Positions 17,210 through 26,853 of a DNA stretch of 64,000 nucleotides are shown here, one piece after another (the first letter of the stretch is position 1; each line of letters starts with the position of its first letter). The notes beneath the pieces were generated by a model. That model was not told where the DNA came from. It did no database searches and saw nothing but the letters and a program-made list of their open reading frames with translations. The translations under genes and the position numbers were made by a program. The DNA is from Bacillus sp. FJAT-25509 (lineage in GTDB: Bacteria > Bacillota > Bacilli > Bacillales > Bacillaceae_G), in the NCBI RefSeq assembly GCF_001420605.1, contig NZ_LJIZ01000007.1, positions 1 to 64,000 on the forward strand, written 5' to 3'.

Positions 17210-18946
17210 ATGAGGAAAACAATTGCAGATTTACTGATCGATTCATTGATTCAAGCGGGGGTTACTAGAATTTATGGTATTGTTGGCGATTCTTTAAATG
17301 CTGTTTTAGATTCAATTAAGAGCTCTAAAAGAATTGAATGGATCGGCGTTCGCCATGAGGAAGTTGCAGCTTTTGCTGCAGGTTCCGATTCACTTATGAG
17401 TGGAAGTATCGCAGTTTGTGCGGGAAGCAGTGGACCGGGAAACCTTCATCTTATCAATGGATTATACGATTGTCATCGAAGTCGTATTCCTGTACTTGCA
17501 ATTGCGGCTCAAATTCCAAGCATCGAAATTGGAAGTGAATATTTTCAACAAACTCGACCTGAGCAATTATTTAAAGATTGCAGTCACTTCTGTGAAACAG
17601 TATATAGAGCAGAGCAAATGCCTCGTCTAGCAACGATTGCTATGCAGCACGCAATTGCTAGAAAGGGTGTATCTGTACTTGTATTACCTGGAGACATAGC
17701 TGCGCTAGAAGATCGACAAACTGTACCAGAACAAGTTATTCATGTTACGAATCCACTGATTAGTCCATCTAAACCTGAATTGGAAAAACTCGCTGGGTTC
17801 CTAAATGATGGTAAGAAGGTTACTTTACTTTGCGGAGCAGGCTGTGAAGGTGCACATTCTCATTTAATGCTTCTTTGTGAAAAGTTAAAATCTCCAATGG
17901 TTATTGCGCTTAGAGGTAAAGAATTCTTAGAATACGATAATCCATATAATGCAGGTTTAACTGGTTTAATCGGCTATTCATCCGGGTATCATGCCATAAT
18001 GGACTGTGATGTACTATTGATGCTCGGCACAGATTTTCCATACCGACAATTTTATCCAGATGATGCAGTTATTTTACAAGTAGATGTTCGAGCTGAGCAT
18101 TTAGGACGACGCGCTGCACTTACTTATGGACTATGTGGAGATGTAAAAGAGACAATAAGTCAGTTATTACCGCTCTTAACAGATGTGAAAGATTCAAGCC
18201 ATCTTGAAAAATATGTTTCAGCATACAAAGATGTACGTGAAGATTTAGATAAATTTGCTGTCGGAAAACCTGGACGCACACCAATCCACCCTCAGTATTT
18301 AACTAAAGTTGTAAGTGATCTTGCAAATGAAGATACGATCTTTACATGCGATGTCGGAACGCCAACATTATGGTCTGCAAGATATTTACAAATGAATGGA
18401 AAAAGAAGATTACTTGGATCATTTAATCACGGAACGATGGCTAATGCCATGCCTCAAGCAATTGGTGCTCAAGTTTCTCAACCTGGACGTCAAGTAGTCG
18501 CATTATGCGGAGATGGTGGATTATCAATGTTATTGGGTGATTTATTAACGATCCATCAGCATAAATTACCTATAAAAATGGTTGTATTTAACAATAGCGC
18601 ACTAAGTTTTGTGGAATTAGAAATGAAAGCTGCTGGTTACCTAGAAACTGGAACAACTTTAGAAAACCCTAACTTTGCGTCATTAGCTCAATCGATGGGG
18701 ATCGAAGGAATTCGTGTAGAAGATCCCGCTGATTTAGAATCTGCAGTGCAACGTGCGTTTGAGCACAATGGACCGGCATTAATAGATGTTTTAGTTAACC
18801 GACAAGAATTAGCAATGCCTCCTAAAGTGAGTATTGAACAAGCACACGGATTTACACTATGGACATTGAAAGCAGTATTAAATGGTCATGCTAATGATGT
18901 AATTGATCTTGCTAAAACTAATCTTTTAGATCGATTCCATCTATAA
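17210..18946 (+). CDS. ydaP: Thiamin-dependent pyruvate oxidase, YdaP-type
   Basis: This 578-residue TPP enzyme has three typical domains. The N-terminal pyrimidine-binding domain has the catalytic Glu in VRHEEVAAFAAG, the middle domain is FAD-type, and the C-terminal PP domain has the TPP motif from CGDGGLSMLLGD to FNN. SSGPGNLHLINGLYD is typical of pyruvate oxidases rather than acetolactate synthases. It would decarboxylate pyruvate oxidatively to acetate or acetyl phosphate. YdaP homologues in Bacillus are general stress proteins; I found no clear SigB promoter. The ATG is preceded by AAGGAG. It is monocistronic. Confidence 0.88.
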   Translation: MRKTIADLLIDSLIQAGVTRIYGIVGDSLNAVLDSIKSSKRIEWIGVRHEEVAAFAAGSDSLMSGSIAVCAGSSGPGNLHLINGLYDCHRSRIPVLAIAAQIPSIEIGSEYFQQTRPEQLFKDCSHFCETVYRAEQMPRLATIAMQHAIARKGVSVLVLPGDIAALEDRQTVPEQVIHVTNPLISPSKPELEKLAGFLNDGKKVTLLCGAGCEGAHSHLMLLCEKLKSPMVIALRGKEFLEYDNPYNAGLTGLIGYSSGYHAIMDCDVLLMLGTDFPYRQFYPDDAVILQVDVRAEHLGRRAALTYGLCGDVKETISQLLPLLTDVKDSSHLEKYVSAYKDVREDLDKFAVGKPGRTPIHPQYLTKVVSDLANEDTIFTCDVGTPTLWSARYLQMNGKRRLLGSFNHGTMANAMPQAIGAQVSQPGRQVVALCGDGGLSMLLGDLLTIHQHKLPIKMVVFNNSALSFVELEMKAAGYLETGTTLENPNFASLAQSMGIEGIRVEDPADLESAVQRAFEHNGPALIDVLVNRQELAMPPKVSIEQAHGFTLWTLKAVLNGHANDVIDLAKTNLLDRFHL

Positions 18947-18947
18947 C

Positions 18948-18982
18948 AAAAGAACCCGTTCGAATTGAACGGGTTCTTTTGT
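18948..18982 (+). terminator. Terminator after the pyruvate oxidase
   Basis: AAAAGAACCCGTTC and GAACGGGTTCTTTT form a perfect 14-bp stem. Confidence 0.92.
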
Positions 18983-19082
18983 TTATTTAGAAAATTAGTA
19001 GTCAATTTTCCATACCCACAACGGGTTTATGAGTCACTTAAATATCTTGATGATTCAAAATAACTTACTCATAAGCAATATC

Positions 19083-19108
19083 AAAAAGCCCGTTTATTAA
19101 AACGGGCT
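19083..19108 (-). terminator. Terminator of the hrtBA unit
   Basis: AGCCCGTTT (19087-19095) pairs with AAACGGGCT (19100-19108). On the minus strand it is followed by TTTTT. Confidence 0.85.
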
Positions 19109-19113
19109 CTTCC

Positions 19114-19797
19114 TTAAATTTGTTCAGTAAGTTTTCCATTTTCAATATAAACAACACGGTCACATAAATCTAGCATCCTTTTATCATGAGTGACCATTAT
19201 CGCAGCTTTTTGTCTTTGTTTCACTTCTTTAGACAGCATTTCAACAACAGATCTTCCTCTTTCAGAATCAAGACTAGCTGTAGGTTCATCCGCAAAGATT
19301 ACTTCTGGATCATTCATTAGTGCTCTTGCAATGGCTACTCGTTGTCTCTCTCCACCTGATAATTTTTCTGGATAGTTTCTCATCCTCTTTGATAATCCTA
19401 ATTGTTCGAGGAGTTCATTCGCTTTCTTCTCTGCAATTTTGTTTTTTATTCCAGCTAATTCGGCAATTAATAGAAGCTGATCTTTAACTGTTAAATACGG
19501 GATTAAATTAGACATTTGAAAAATAAATCCGATTTTAGATAATCTAAATTCATTTAGTTTATTTGCTGGGAGATTACTAATATCAGTATCATCAATTAAA
19601 ATTCTCCCACTAGTCGGAGATAGTAATGCTCCAGCTATTGAAAGGAAGGTACTTTTACCAGAGCCTGATGGACCTACAACTGCTACTAGTTCACCAGCCT
19701 TTACTTGAATGGAAACTTGATCTAATACAGTTGTTGCTAAAGAATCTCCGTCATTATATATTTTGCTAATATTATCTAGCACTAATTTATTACTCAT
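19114..19797 (-). CDS. hrtA: Haem-efflux ABC transporter ATP-binding protein HrtA
   Basis: This 227-residue ATPase of the LolD/MacB class has the Walker A GPSGSGKS, signature LSGGERQR, Walker [13 protein letters not shown] and H-loop VTHDKR. It overlaps the permease stop by one base (TAATG), so it forms one transporter with it. Identification as HrtA rests on the neighbours: the permease resembles HrtB, and the upstream two-component pair resembles HssRS. That set removes excess haem in Firmicutes. The ATPase alone could not be distinguished from other LolD-type ATPases. Confidence 0.85.
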   Translation of the reverse strand: MSNKLVLDNISKIYNDGDSLATTVLDQVSIQVKAGELVAVVGPSGSGKSTFLSIAGALLSPTSGRILIDDTDISNLPANKLNEFRLSKIGFIFQMSNLIPYLTVKDQLLLIAELAGIKNKIAEKKANELLEQLGLSKRMRNYPEKLSGGERQRVAIARALMNDPEVIFADEPTASLDSERGRSVVEMLSKEVKQRQKAAIMVTHDKRMLDLCDRVVYIENGKLTEQI

Positions 19798-20882
19798 TAA
19801 AAGGCCCTCCCGATCGCTTCAATCGCATCAATTTTTACTACTTTTAATAAAGAAATTAATGAGCCAACAATTGCTACAATTAAGAATAATAATGAACTTC
19901 CAATGATTAACTGAGCATCAAATACAAAAGGTAAGCTTGCTGGTAATACTTTAGATAATCCAAATGTGATCGAAATACTTACAATTAGACTTAAAAGTGT
20001 AAGTGTTAAAACTTGAAAAATAATATTCTTAGCCAAATAACTAGTTTTTGAACCAATTGCTTTTAGCACGCCAAATTGATTTATTTTTTGAATCGTAATG
20101 ATATAGAAAAAGACTGCTAACACAAATGCTCCGATAAAGAATAGAAATACAATCATCATTAGTAAAGAGCCCTGTTCTTCTTTATAACCAGGTATGCCTT
20201 TTAATGCTTGGCTTTTATTAATTACTTCTACTCCTGAGACTTTTTCATTTACCTTTTTTGCAGTACTTGCGTTCGTTTTTAACGCAATTGCATTAAATGA
20301 ATTCTTGTTATTCACCATAGACCACTCTTTGTAATTCATATGAATCACCGGTGCGTGACTATATGATTGGTTCTCCGTAAATCCAACAATTTTAAAATCT
20401 TTTCCCGAGATTTGATCAGAAATCTCGTCACCAAGCTTGATTCCTTTTTCTTTTAAAGAAATATCTCCTACAACTTCATTCTTTGTTGAATTATTAATCA
20501 TGTCACCTTCTATTACCTTTGGTGCCGCTAAACCATTCACATCAATTCCAAATAAGGTAGCATCAATTTTTTTAGATGTTCCATCCTTTAGAAACGTAGT
20601 CATTTGAACTCCTAAAGTAGTAGAATTTTTCTCATCAACAAACTTCTGAACTTCATTTATTTGACTTTCTGTTAACATTGAATGATTAATTTGTTTACCT
20701 GATTCTTTTTGTAAAACAAAATAGTTTGAGGCCATACTATCAATAGAAGAAGCATTATCAAAAGATAATCCTTTCGCTAATCCTGAAACGAATAATACTA
20801 GGAATGATATAAGGATCATGATTAGACTAATTAATAAAAAACGTAACTTTGCGTGTTTAAACTCCCTTAATGCAAGAAACAC
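19797..20882 (-). CDS. hrtB: Haem-efflux ABC permease HrtB
   Basis: This 361-residue FtsX/MacB-type permease has one N-terminal membrane helix, a large extracellular domain, and three C-terminal helices. FVSGLAKGLSFDNAS near residue 33, SYSHAPVIHMN, the stretch IITIQKINQFGVLKAIGSKT and the end VKIDAIEAIG closely match what I recall of HrtB. It starts with GTG at 20882, and GGAG lies 11 bases upstream. A tandem repeat of the HssR type sits in its promoter region, so induction by haem through HssRS is likely. Confidence 0.85.
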   Translation of the reverse strand: MFLALREFKHAKLRFLLISLIMILISFLVLFVSGLAKGLSFDNASSIDSMASNYFVLQKESGKQINHSMLTESQINEVQKFVDEKNSTTLGVQMTTFLKDGTSKKIDATLFGIDVNGLAAPKVIEGDMINNSTKNEVVGDISLKEKGIKLGDEISDQISGKDFKIVGFTENQSYSHAPVIHMNYKEWSMVNNKNSFNAIALKTNASTAKKVNEKVSGVEVINKSQALKGIPGYKEEQGSLLMMIVFLFFIGAFVLAVFFYIITIQKINQFGVLKAIGSKTSYLAKNIIFQVLTLTLLSLIVSISITFGLSKVLPASLPFVFDAQLIIGSSLLFLIVAIVGSLISLLKVVKIDAIEAIGRAF

Positions 20883-20915
20883 CTGTCATTCATCTCCTTT
20901 AACATACTAAATTTT

Positions 20916-20944
20916 AAAGAGTGCAAAAAGTAGAATCACTCTTT
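20916..20944 (-). other. Hairpin in the hrtB leader
   Basis: AAAGAGTG (20916-20923) pairs with CACTCTTT (20937-20944). It lies between the HssR-type repeat and the hrtB start. It has no T-run, so it is a leader structure of unknown purpose. Confidence 0.45.
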
Positions 20945-20967
20945 GTAATTTAAAGTATAGGAATGTT

Positions 20968-20986
20968 AGATGAACAACAGGTGAAC
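20968..20986 (-). promoter_or_regulatory. Candidate HssR-binding direct repeat before hrtBA
   Basis: On the minus strand GTTCACCT and GTTCATCT occur in tandem with an 11-base period. This is the architecture of the HssR site (repeated GTTCATATT) in staphylococcal and Bacillus hrt promoters. Confidence 0.7.
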
Positions 20987-21005
20987 AGTCGATTACAAAT
21001 ATAAA

Positions 21006-22394
21006 TCAGAACTCTTTAATATTAGGTATAGTTAGATGAAATTTGGTTCCTTCGCCAACTTTACTACTTACTTCTATGTGGCCATTATGTAATTCAATAA
21101 TTTGTTTAACAATCGCTAAACCTAAGCCACTACTGGATTCCTTTCGATTCCTTGCTTTATCAGCAATAAAAAATCGATTAAATATTTGTTGTAAATCATT
21201 TTCGGAAATGCCAATTCCAGTATCTTGAAATTCAATTTGAACATACTCTTCATTACTACTCAGTTTTATTGAGATGGATCCACCTTCATGATTAAATTTT
21301 ATGCTATTCGTCATTAGATTTGTCCAAACTTGATGCAGTAGATTCTTATCAGCATACACAAAAGTTTGAAGTAATTCCAAATCAATGGCCAAGTCTTTGT
21401 TTCTCCAACTCCATTCAGTTGTAAAAACCACTTGTTTAATTTGTTCGGCAACATCAAATGTTGTTTTTTGCAATATACTTTCTTCCTTATCTAATGAGGC
21501 TAACGTTAATAATTGTTTACTTAACAAGGACATTCTTTTACTTTCTTCCTCTATGATCGATAAATAATGATTCTTTTGCTCTTCGGTTAATTTTTCAGTT
21601 TGAAGTGACTGCGAAAAACCTTGTATCGATGCAAGTGGTGATTGGATTTCATGAGATACATTTGAAACAAACTCCTGACGCATCGCCTCAATTTGTCCTA
21701 ATTTTTGTGACATATGCGAAAAGTGATTAGCAAGTTTTCCTATTTCGTCTTGGCGTTTAATTTGCAATTGAACATTATATTTTCCTTCTGCAATCTTTTT
21801 AGTTGCTTCAGTTAATTTAATAATCGGTTTAACAATATATCTTGTACTAACTAAAACGAATATAATACTTAATACGATTGTCAGTAAAAGGAGTATGGAA
21901 AAGAGTATACGCAATTCACCAAATTGAAGCTGTACATTTGGTCGCATAAAAAGAGCCAAATGATTAGTACTCGATTTTATAGGAACACCAACTGTATTAC
22001 TCAATGTATTATCAAAAAAACCAGTCACAAATAATGATGTTGGAAATTCGGCAATACCATGATATACATTTCCATTTAAAACCGAATCAATTACTTTACG
22101 ATCAAATTTCTTTTCTCTAAAAGACCCTCCATAAAAGGATTGTTTTCCTTGAGGATCTACTAATAAAATTTGATAACCTAATTTACTAATACTTTTTAAG
22201 TAATTGCTTAATTCGATATCATTATTTTTTTCATAAAAAGTACCAACATCTAAAGCCATTTTAGTTAATTTTTTATCATTATAAGGCTTTAGATTATAGT
22301 GGTAATACACATTTGAAAAAAAGAAAGCCAATAAACTGCTAAAAATCATAACACCGAGGATTGTAAGAACAATTCTTATGTATAAAGTTTTCAC
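21006..22394 (-). CDS. hssS: Haem-sensing histidine kinase HssS
   Basis: This 462-residue membrane sensor kinase has membrane helices at about 8-28 and 165-187 flanking a roughly 135-residue extracytoplasmic sensor. A HAMP region follows, then the H-box VSHEIQSPLASIQGFSQ and an ATPase domain with N- and G-boxes (LMTNSIKFN, DTGIGI, SSGLGLAIVKQI). SNVYYHYNLK at the start and LFVTGFFDN in the sensor domain match HssS as I recall it. Its start overlaps the hssR stop by 4 bases (ATGA). Confidence 0.85.
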   Translation of the reverse strand: MKTLYIRIVLTILGVMIFSSLLAFFFSNVYYHYNLKPYNDKKLTKMALDVGTFYEKNNDIELSNYLKSISKLGYQILLVDPQGKQSFYGGSFREKKFDRKVIDSVLNGNVYHGIAEFPTSLFVTGFFDNTLSNTVGVPIKSSTNHLALFMRPNVQLQFGELRILFSILLLLTIVLSIIFVLVSTRYIVKPIIKLTEATKKIAEGKYNVQLQIKRQDEIGKLANHFSHMSQKLGQIEAMRQEFVSNVSHEIQSPLASIQGFSQSLQTEKLTEEQKNHYLSIIEEESKRMSLLSKQLLTLASLDKEESILQKTTFDVAEQIKQVVFTTEWSWRNKDLAIDLELLQTFVYADKNLLHQVWTNLMTNSIKFNHEGGSISIKLSSNEEYVQIEFQDTGIGISENDLQQIFNRFFIADKARNRKESSSGLGLAIVKQIIELHNGHIEVSSKVGEGTKFHLTIPNIKEF

Positions 22395-23068
22395 TTTCTG
22401 GTGACCTCCAATTTATAACCAACACCTCGAACAGTTTTTATACTAAAGTCATCCGTTAAATTAGAAAATCTTTCACGTAAACGTTTAATATGAACATTTA
22501 TTGTTCGATCATCACCCTCAAAATCAGCACCCCAAATTAATTGGATCAACTCATCACGAGTAAATATTCGATCCGGATAACTTGCCAATTGAGATAATAA
22601 TTCAAATTCCTTCATTGGAAGCATAAGTAATTTTCCATTACAGTAAACTTCATAGCTTTTTCGATCGATAACCGTTTCGTTCAGTTTTATTTTTTGAGCA
22701 CTAATCATATTGTATCTTCTTAGCAATGCCTTAATCCGGAAAAGTATTTCTTTTGGTTCAAAGGGCTTGGTCAAATAATCATCTGTGCCTACTGCAAACC
22801 CTTTTTCTTTATCAGAAAGCTCGCTTTTTGCAGTTAACAATATTACCGGAAAATCATAATACTCTCTTATTTCCTCACAAAGCTGGTAACCATCTTTACC
22901 TGGCATCATTATATCTACAATCGCTAAATTAATTTGTTGATTTTCAAGCAATCTAGAAGCTTCATCTCCATTAGCCGCTTCAAATGTCGTATAGCCTTCA
23001 GTTTGTAAATACATTTTCAGTAACTCTCTTATATGAGAATCATCATCCACAATTAAAATTCGAATCAT
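22391..23068 (-). CDS. hssR: Haem response regulator HssR (OmpR family)
   Basis: This 225-residue response regulator has a receiver domain with acidic pocket VDDD (8-11), phospho-acceptor Asp in AIVDIMMPGKDG, and Lys in YLTKPFEPKE. A winged-helix output domain ends with GDDRTINVHIKRLRERF and VRGVGYKLE. It forms an operon with hssS and lies upstream of hrtBA in the same direction. It should bind the GTTCA direct repeat before hrtB. Confidence 0.88.
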   Translation of the reverse strand: MIRILIVDDDSHIRELLKMYLQTEGYTTFEAANGDEASRLLENQQINLAIVDIMMPGKDGYQLCEEIREYYDFPVILLTAKSELSDKEKGFAVGTDDYLTKPFEPKEILFRIKALLRRYNMISAQKIKLNETVIDRKSYEVYCNGKLLMLPMKEFELLSQLASYPDRIFTRDELIQLIWGADFEGDDRTINVHIKRLRERFSNLTDDFSIKTVRGVGYKLEVTRK

Positions 23069-23530
23069 AATTTATCCCCATTCTTTATAATTAGTACAAT
23101 TATTTAAAAAATCATATCATATTTTAATTTTAATATCCTTTTTCTATTTTACATTGGCAAAATGCGGATTTTTTATAACGTGAATAAAAAAAGTTTTGTA
23201 ATATAGTTTGTCCCCCATACATTTCTTTAATTTTAAACATAAAATTAATATATAGTTATAATGGCTGTTTTCGTAAATCTTGTTGCCGTTTTAGAGATGT
23301 CTAGTTGAATTTACTTTAGGAGGCATCTCAAATTTTCACTTTTTCTGATACTCCTACAGAAACCCCACACCTTGTTTCTGATCAGCTTCTTTATTTACTC
23401 TGTGCTTTAAAAATGATCGGTTTATAAACAACAACCATTTCGAAAAGAGTCAAACATAATAGAATTGTGTTAGAAATAGTAAGATTTGCCCCTATTTTCA
23501 ATATTATTATTTCAACATAATAAAAACCCC
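23069..23530. other. Intergenic region upstream of hssR
   Basis: About 460 bases lie between the hssR start and the terminator of the next unit. It is AT-rich. I searched for a short peptide gene that could belong to the NprR-like regulator upstream but found only a 15-codon plus frame (from 23261) and an 11-codon minus frame (from 23458), neither with a ribosome binding site. Confidence 0.5.
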
Positions 23531-23531
23531 C

Positions 23532-23558
23532 AAAAAAGTTCCTTTATGGAACTTTTTT
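23532..23558. terminator. Bidirectional terminator
   Basis: AAAAAAGTTCC (23532-23542) pairs with GGAACTTTTTT (23548-23558). Confidence 0.85.
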
Positions 23559-23592
23559 ACTTTTACACTACTTCTTTAATTTGAAAACATAA

Positions 23593-23622
23593 ATAATAAA
23601 AGAACTGTCCAACAACAGTCCT
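23593..23622 (-). terminator. Terminator directly after the NprR-like gene
   Basis: On the minus strand GGACTGT pairs with ACAGTTC, with one G-T pair, followed by TTTTATTATTT. It begins at the stop codon of the regulator. Confidence 0.6.
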
Positions 23623-24882
23623 TTAGTTATGTATTTTAATAACACCTATTAAGAAGTTAGACATTTCGACTGCCTTCTCAAACTCTTTTTCTTCCACATA
23701 ATAATCATACAACTCCTTACCATATCGTTTCATGAATATAGTATGATTGCGTGACTTAAAATATGGAAAAGCAGTTTTTTCTATGTACTGTATATATTCT
23801 TTCGTTTTATTTTCTATCGAATAGATTAGTAATGTAAAAAGGATTTGATAATGTTGATTCTTTAAATTTTTTGCGATTGTTAGACCTTTTTGGGCACTAT
23901 TTAATAAGGCAGATTTGCGCATTAATTTACCTTCAAATGAGCTTTTAAGATAATTATTCAGTCGTTGAAGATAAATTACTGTTGGCTTTTTTTCCAATTG
24001 TAATGCTGCTTTATAATACTTTTGCGCTTTTTCATAATCTTTTCTTTTAAAATATTCCAAAGCAAAATTATTTAACAACATCCCTGTTTTATCTGGTGCA
24101 TTGAGCGTTTCACTATCATGAATCAGATTTTTGTATGATTGTTTCAATTTTTTAAAGTCTAAGTGCCCATCGTTGCTTGATTGTAAAAGCATAATTGATT
24201 CAGCATTTATGGCACGTAAATAATTACTTGTATCTTTAAAATATTTAAGCGATTTTTCTGCATATACATAAGCCATTACCTTAGAATCGACCCATCCATA
24301 TGCTACTGCTAAATGATAGTAGTATTCTGGATTACCGTACTCGTTTATATCAATCTTCTTTAAAGTTTGTATTGCTTTATGATGATTCTCTGTACTTGAA
24401 TTATTGTAATTATTTAAATAATAAATTCCAATTACATGCAAAAGAAGATTTCTTTCAAAAGGAGGTAGGTCTTTATAGTTTCTTTGTATATTTAGAACAA
24501 TTGTATAAGTGTTTTTATAGTCATTCATTAAGAGATAATATCTTGCTAGTAGCAATTGATACCAAGCATCATATTTTGGAGAATTAATAAAAGGGCTTTC
24601 TTCTAAATCTTTTTTATATGAATCAATTTCCTTCATTCTTAATTTAATAATTGCTGTCTGCCAGTTTAGTAGTTTATTTTCAAGATTTTCAAAGTTAGCA
24701 ATTTCTTTTCGAATATCAATTTGTAATCGTTCAGAAAACAAGGTAATAATCTCAGATGAGTAGGATGTATTCCCTCTTTCTATTTTTCCTACGTGCTTGG
24801 AAGAACAGATTCCTTTTCCTAGTTCTTCTTGAGTTAGTCCAGCTTTAGTACGATAAAATTTTATAACTTCCCCTTCGATCAT
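23623..24882 (-). CDS. NprR/PlcR-like (RNPP) regulator with HTH and TPR repeats, copy 1
   Basis: This 419-residue protein has an N-terminal Xre-type helix-turn-helix (about residues 5-60: AGLTQEELGKGICSSKHVGKIERG) and a long array of TPR-like helices (about 70-415, e.g. ALEYFKRKDYEKAQKYYKAAL). This is the architecture of the quorum-sensing regulators NprR and PlcR. It lies directly downstream of, and codirectional with, an M4 protease gene, a classic NprR target. No signalling-peptide gene follows: its own terminator starts at the stop codon. A close paralogue lies at 46008-47243. Whether it senses a peptide made elsewhere is open. Confidence 0.8.
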   Translation of the reverse strand: MIEGEVIKFYRTKAGLTQEELGKGICSSKHVGKIERGNTSYSSEIITLFSERLQIDIRKEIANFENLENKLLNWQTAIIKLRMKEIDSYKKDLEESPFINSPKYDAWYQLLLARYYLLMNDYKNTYTIVLNIQRNYKDLPPFERNLLLHVIGIYYLNNYNNSSTENHHKAIQTLKKIDINEYGNPEYYYHLAVAYGWVDSKVMAYVYAEKSLKYFKDTSNYLRAINAESIMLLQSSNDGHLDFKKLKQSYKNLIHDSETLNAPDKTGMLLNNFALEYFKRKDYEKAQKYYKAALQLEKKPTVIYLQRLNNYLKSSFEGKLMRKSALLNSAQKGLTIAKNLKNQHYQILFTLLIYSIENKTKEYIQYIEKTAFPYFKSRNHTIFMKRYGKELYDYYVEEKEFEKAVEMSNFLIGVIKIHN

Positions 24883-25035
24883 TGATTGCTCCTCCTATCC
24901 TAAAACTTATACTAAATATACAATAGTTCAACTTAGTTTCCATCATGCTATTCACACAATTTATGAGGATAATTTAATGTAAAATTAATAATTATTACTT
25001 AGTATTCATTTTAAAAAACATAGGAAAAATTTAAC

Positions 25036-25078
25036 AGGAAATAAGAAAACCATGAACAGGCAAACTAGTTCATGGTTT
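25036..25078 (-). terminator. Terminator of the M4 protease gene
   Basis: AAACCATGAAC (25047-25057) pairs with GTTCATGGTTT (25068-25078). On the minus strand it is followed by a T-rich stretch. Confidence 0.8.
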
Positions 25079-25085
25079 AATTTTA

Positions 25086-26804
25086 TTATTCGTAAACACC
25101 TACAGAAGTATATGCATCCATAACAGCCTTCGTTTGAGCAGAAGGTACTCCATTTTTATCAGGGAAGAAATCACGTGATGCCTGAATTACTGCTGCTCTC
25201 ATTTCTTTAAAGTTAGAATCAGCTGTTAGATATTTTAAAGCTTGATAGTAAATTTTTTGTCCATTATTTACACCAACTCCAGTGATCGTATAGCCATTAT
25301 TTGTACCACCTTGAGTAATTAAATATGCAGCTTTGTTGTTGATACCACTATTAATATGCACTCCACCATTATCTTCAGTACCTAAATATCGATCTTGATA
25401 AGTATCTGGATAGTAACCTGAAGGCATATATTTCGTGCTTACACGTACTGAACCTGGGTCGCTTAATGAACGTAGACCACCGTCACCTGGTTTAGTTGGA
25501 GTGTAAACATCTTCACCCATTTCCCACTCGTTTACTTTTGTTGTATAGATTTGAACGAATGTTCCAAAGATGTCTGCTAATGACTCATTAAGTGCTCCAG
25601 ACTCTCCTTGATATGTTAAATCAAGTCCAGACTTTTCAATCACACCATGTGTCATTTCATGTCCGATTACATCTAATCCACCAGAAAGTGCACCTAAAAC
25701 AACACCATCGCCATCTCCGTATAACATTTGTTTTCCATTCCATGCTGCATTATTCCATTTTGCTCCCACGTGAACTGTACTAATTAAAGCCATACCTTTA
25801 TCATCTAAACTGTTACGTTTGAATACATTTTGATAATATTTGTTTACTTTATCAGCATTAACATGAGCTGATACCGCAGCAGGATCATAGAAGAAGTTAG
25901 TTGGGCTATTTGTTGTTACTTCAAAGCCAGTAAATCCTAAAAGTGCTGATAAAATGATAAATGAATTTTCAGGCATGCGATGAGCATCAAATGTTGCTAG
26001 TGGTACGATAGTAGGTTTTGTTGTAGAACCAGTAACTGATCCACCATATAAATAGCTAGAACCAGTTGATGCGTCTTTTCCAACTGGGAAAGTTTGCATT
26101 TTACCAAATACGTCCAAGCCCTTTCCAGTAGTAACTGTAAGCTTTGACACATCAATATTATCAATTGCATTAAAGCTATTAATGATTTCACCACTTGTAG
26201 CGTCTACAAAATAATGGAAATATCCTGGTGCTGGAACAGAAGTTGAAGCCTTAACTAAATACGCTAAGTGATACTTCCCTTCATATGGATAGATCGTTAA
26301 TTGTGTATCAATTCCATCATAATTTTTAACAACTCCGATTTGTGAATCAATACTTTCTTTCGCAGTTGCTACAGCATCGTCCTCAGAAATTGTAGCTTCA
26401 GTCGGAATAATTGCGCGAGATAATGTTTGATTTACATCACCAAATGATGCATATACATTGTTATTTGTGTCTAATGCTACAGTTTGTCCTGAACCATAAA
26501 TTGGAATTCCTTTATATTGTTCAATTGTTCTTACATGGTAAGTATCAGTCACACTGTTAGCTTCTTCACTAACAATCTTAAATTGTTCCCATGGAGAAGC
26601 TGATCTTGCAAGACTTTTTACCTTTGAATTCAGGTACGCTTTTACTACCTCTTCCTTACTTAAAGCTTGATTTACTGTAGCTGCACTAGCTTTTACATTT
26701 ACAAATGAAGGTAAAGTTGTTAATCCCCCACTAAAAGCCACAGTTAATGCCATTACTGCTGGTATTGCTTTTTTTCTCATTCTTTTCTCTTTTTTCATTT
26801 TCAA
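25086..26804 (-). CDS. Secreted neutral metalloprotease, M4 (bacillolysin/thermolysin) family
   Basis: This is a pre-pro-enzyme of about 572 residues. A basic signal peptide ends near VNVKASA, then come FTP and PepSY-type propeptide regions and the mature zinc protease. The zinc motif is HEMTH (in VIGHEMTHGVIE) with the third ligand in GALNESLADIFG, and the catalytic His lies in GGVHINSGINNKAAYL. All are intact. TTG 26804 follows AGGGG by 8 bases. ATG 26798 is the alternative, and a GTG at 26813 touches the binding site. The promoter at 26854-26883 is good. Regulation by the adjacent NprR-like protein is likely but inferred. Confidence 0.93.
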   Translation of the reverse strand: MKMKKEKRMRKKAIPAVMALTVAFSGGLTTLPSFVNVKASAATVNQALSKEEVVKAYLNSKVKSLARSASPWEQFKIVSEEANSVTDTYHVRTIEQYKGIPIYGSGQTVALDTNNNVYASFGDVNQTLSRAIIPTEATISEDDAVATAKESIDSQIGVVKNYDGIDTQLTIYPYEGKYHLAYLVKASTSVPAPGYFHYFVDATSGEIINSFNAIDNIDVSKLTVTTGKGLDVFGKMQTFPVGKDASTGSSYLYGGSVTGSTTKPTIVPLATFDAHRMPENSFIILSALLGFTGFEVTTNSPTNFFYDPAAVSAHVNADKVNKYYQNVFKRNSLDDKGMALISTVHVGAKWNNAAWNGKQMLYGDGDGVVLGALSGGLDVIGHEMTHGVIEKSGLDLTYQGESGALNESLADIFGTFVQIYTTKVNEWEMGEDVYTPTKPGDGGLRSLSDPGSVRVSTKYMPSGYYPDTYQDRYLGTEDNGGVHINSGINNKAAYLITQGGTNNGYTITGVGVNNGQKIYYQALKYLTADSNFKEMRAAVIQASRDFFPDKNGVPSAQTKAVMDAYTSVGVYE

Positions 26805-26853
26805 AACTTTCACCCCTTATTTAATTTTGTTGTGACTGCAATTTTCATTATTG

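Noticed and set aside
19114-23068. Bacitracin-type BceRS-BceAB module
   Set aside because: The permease is 361 residues rather than about 650, and the kinase has a large extracytoplasmic domain with HssS-like motifs, so HssRS-HrtBA fits better.
23261-23308. 15-codon plus frame as a signalling peptide for the NprR-like regulator
   Set aside because: No ribosome binding site and wrong orientation relative to the receptor gene.
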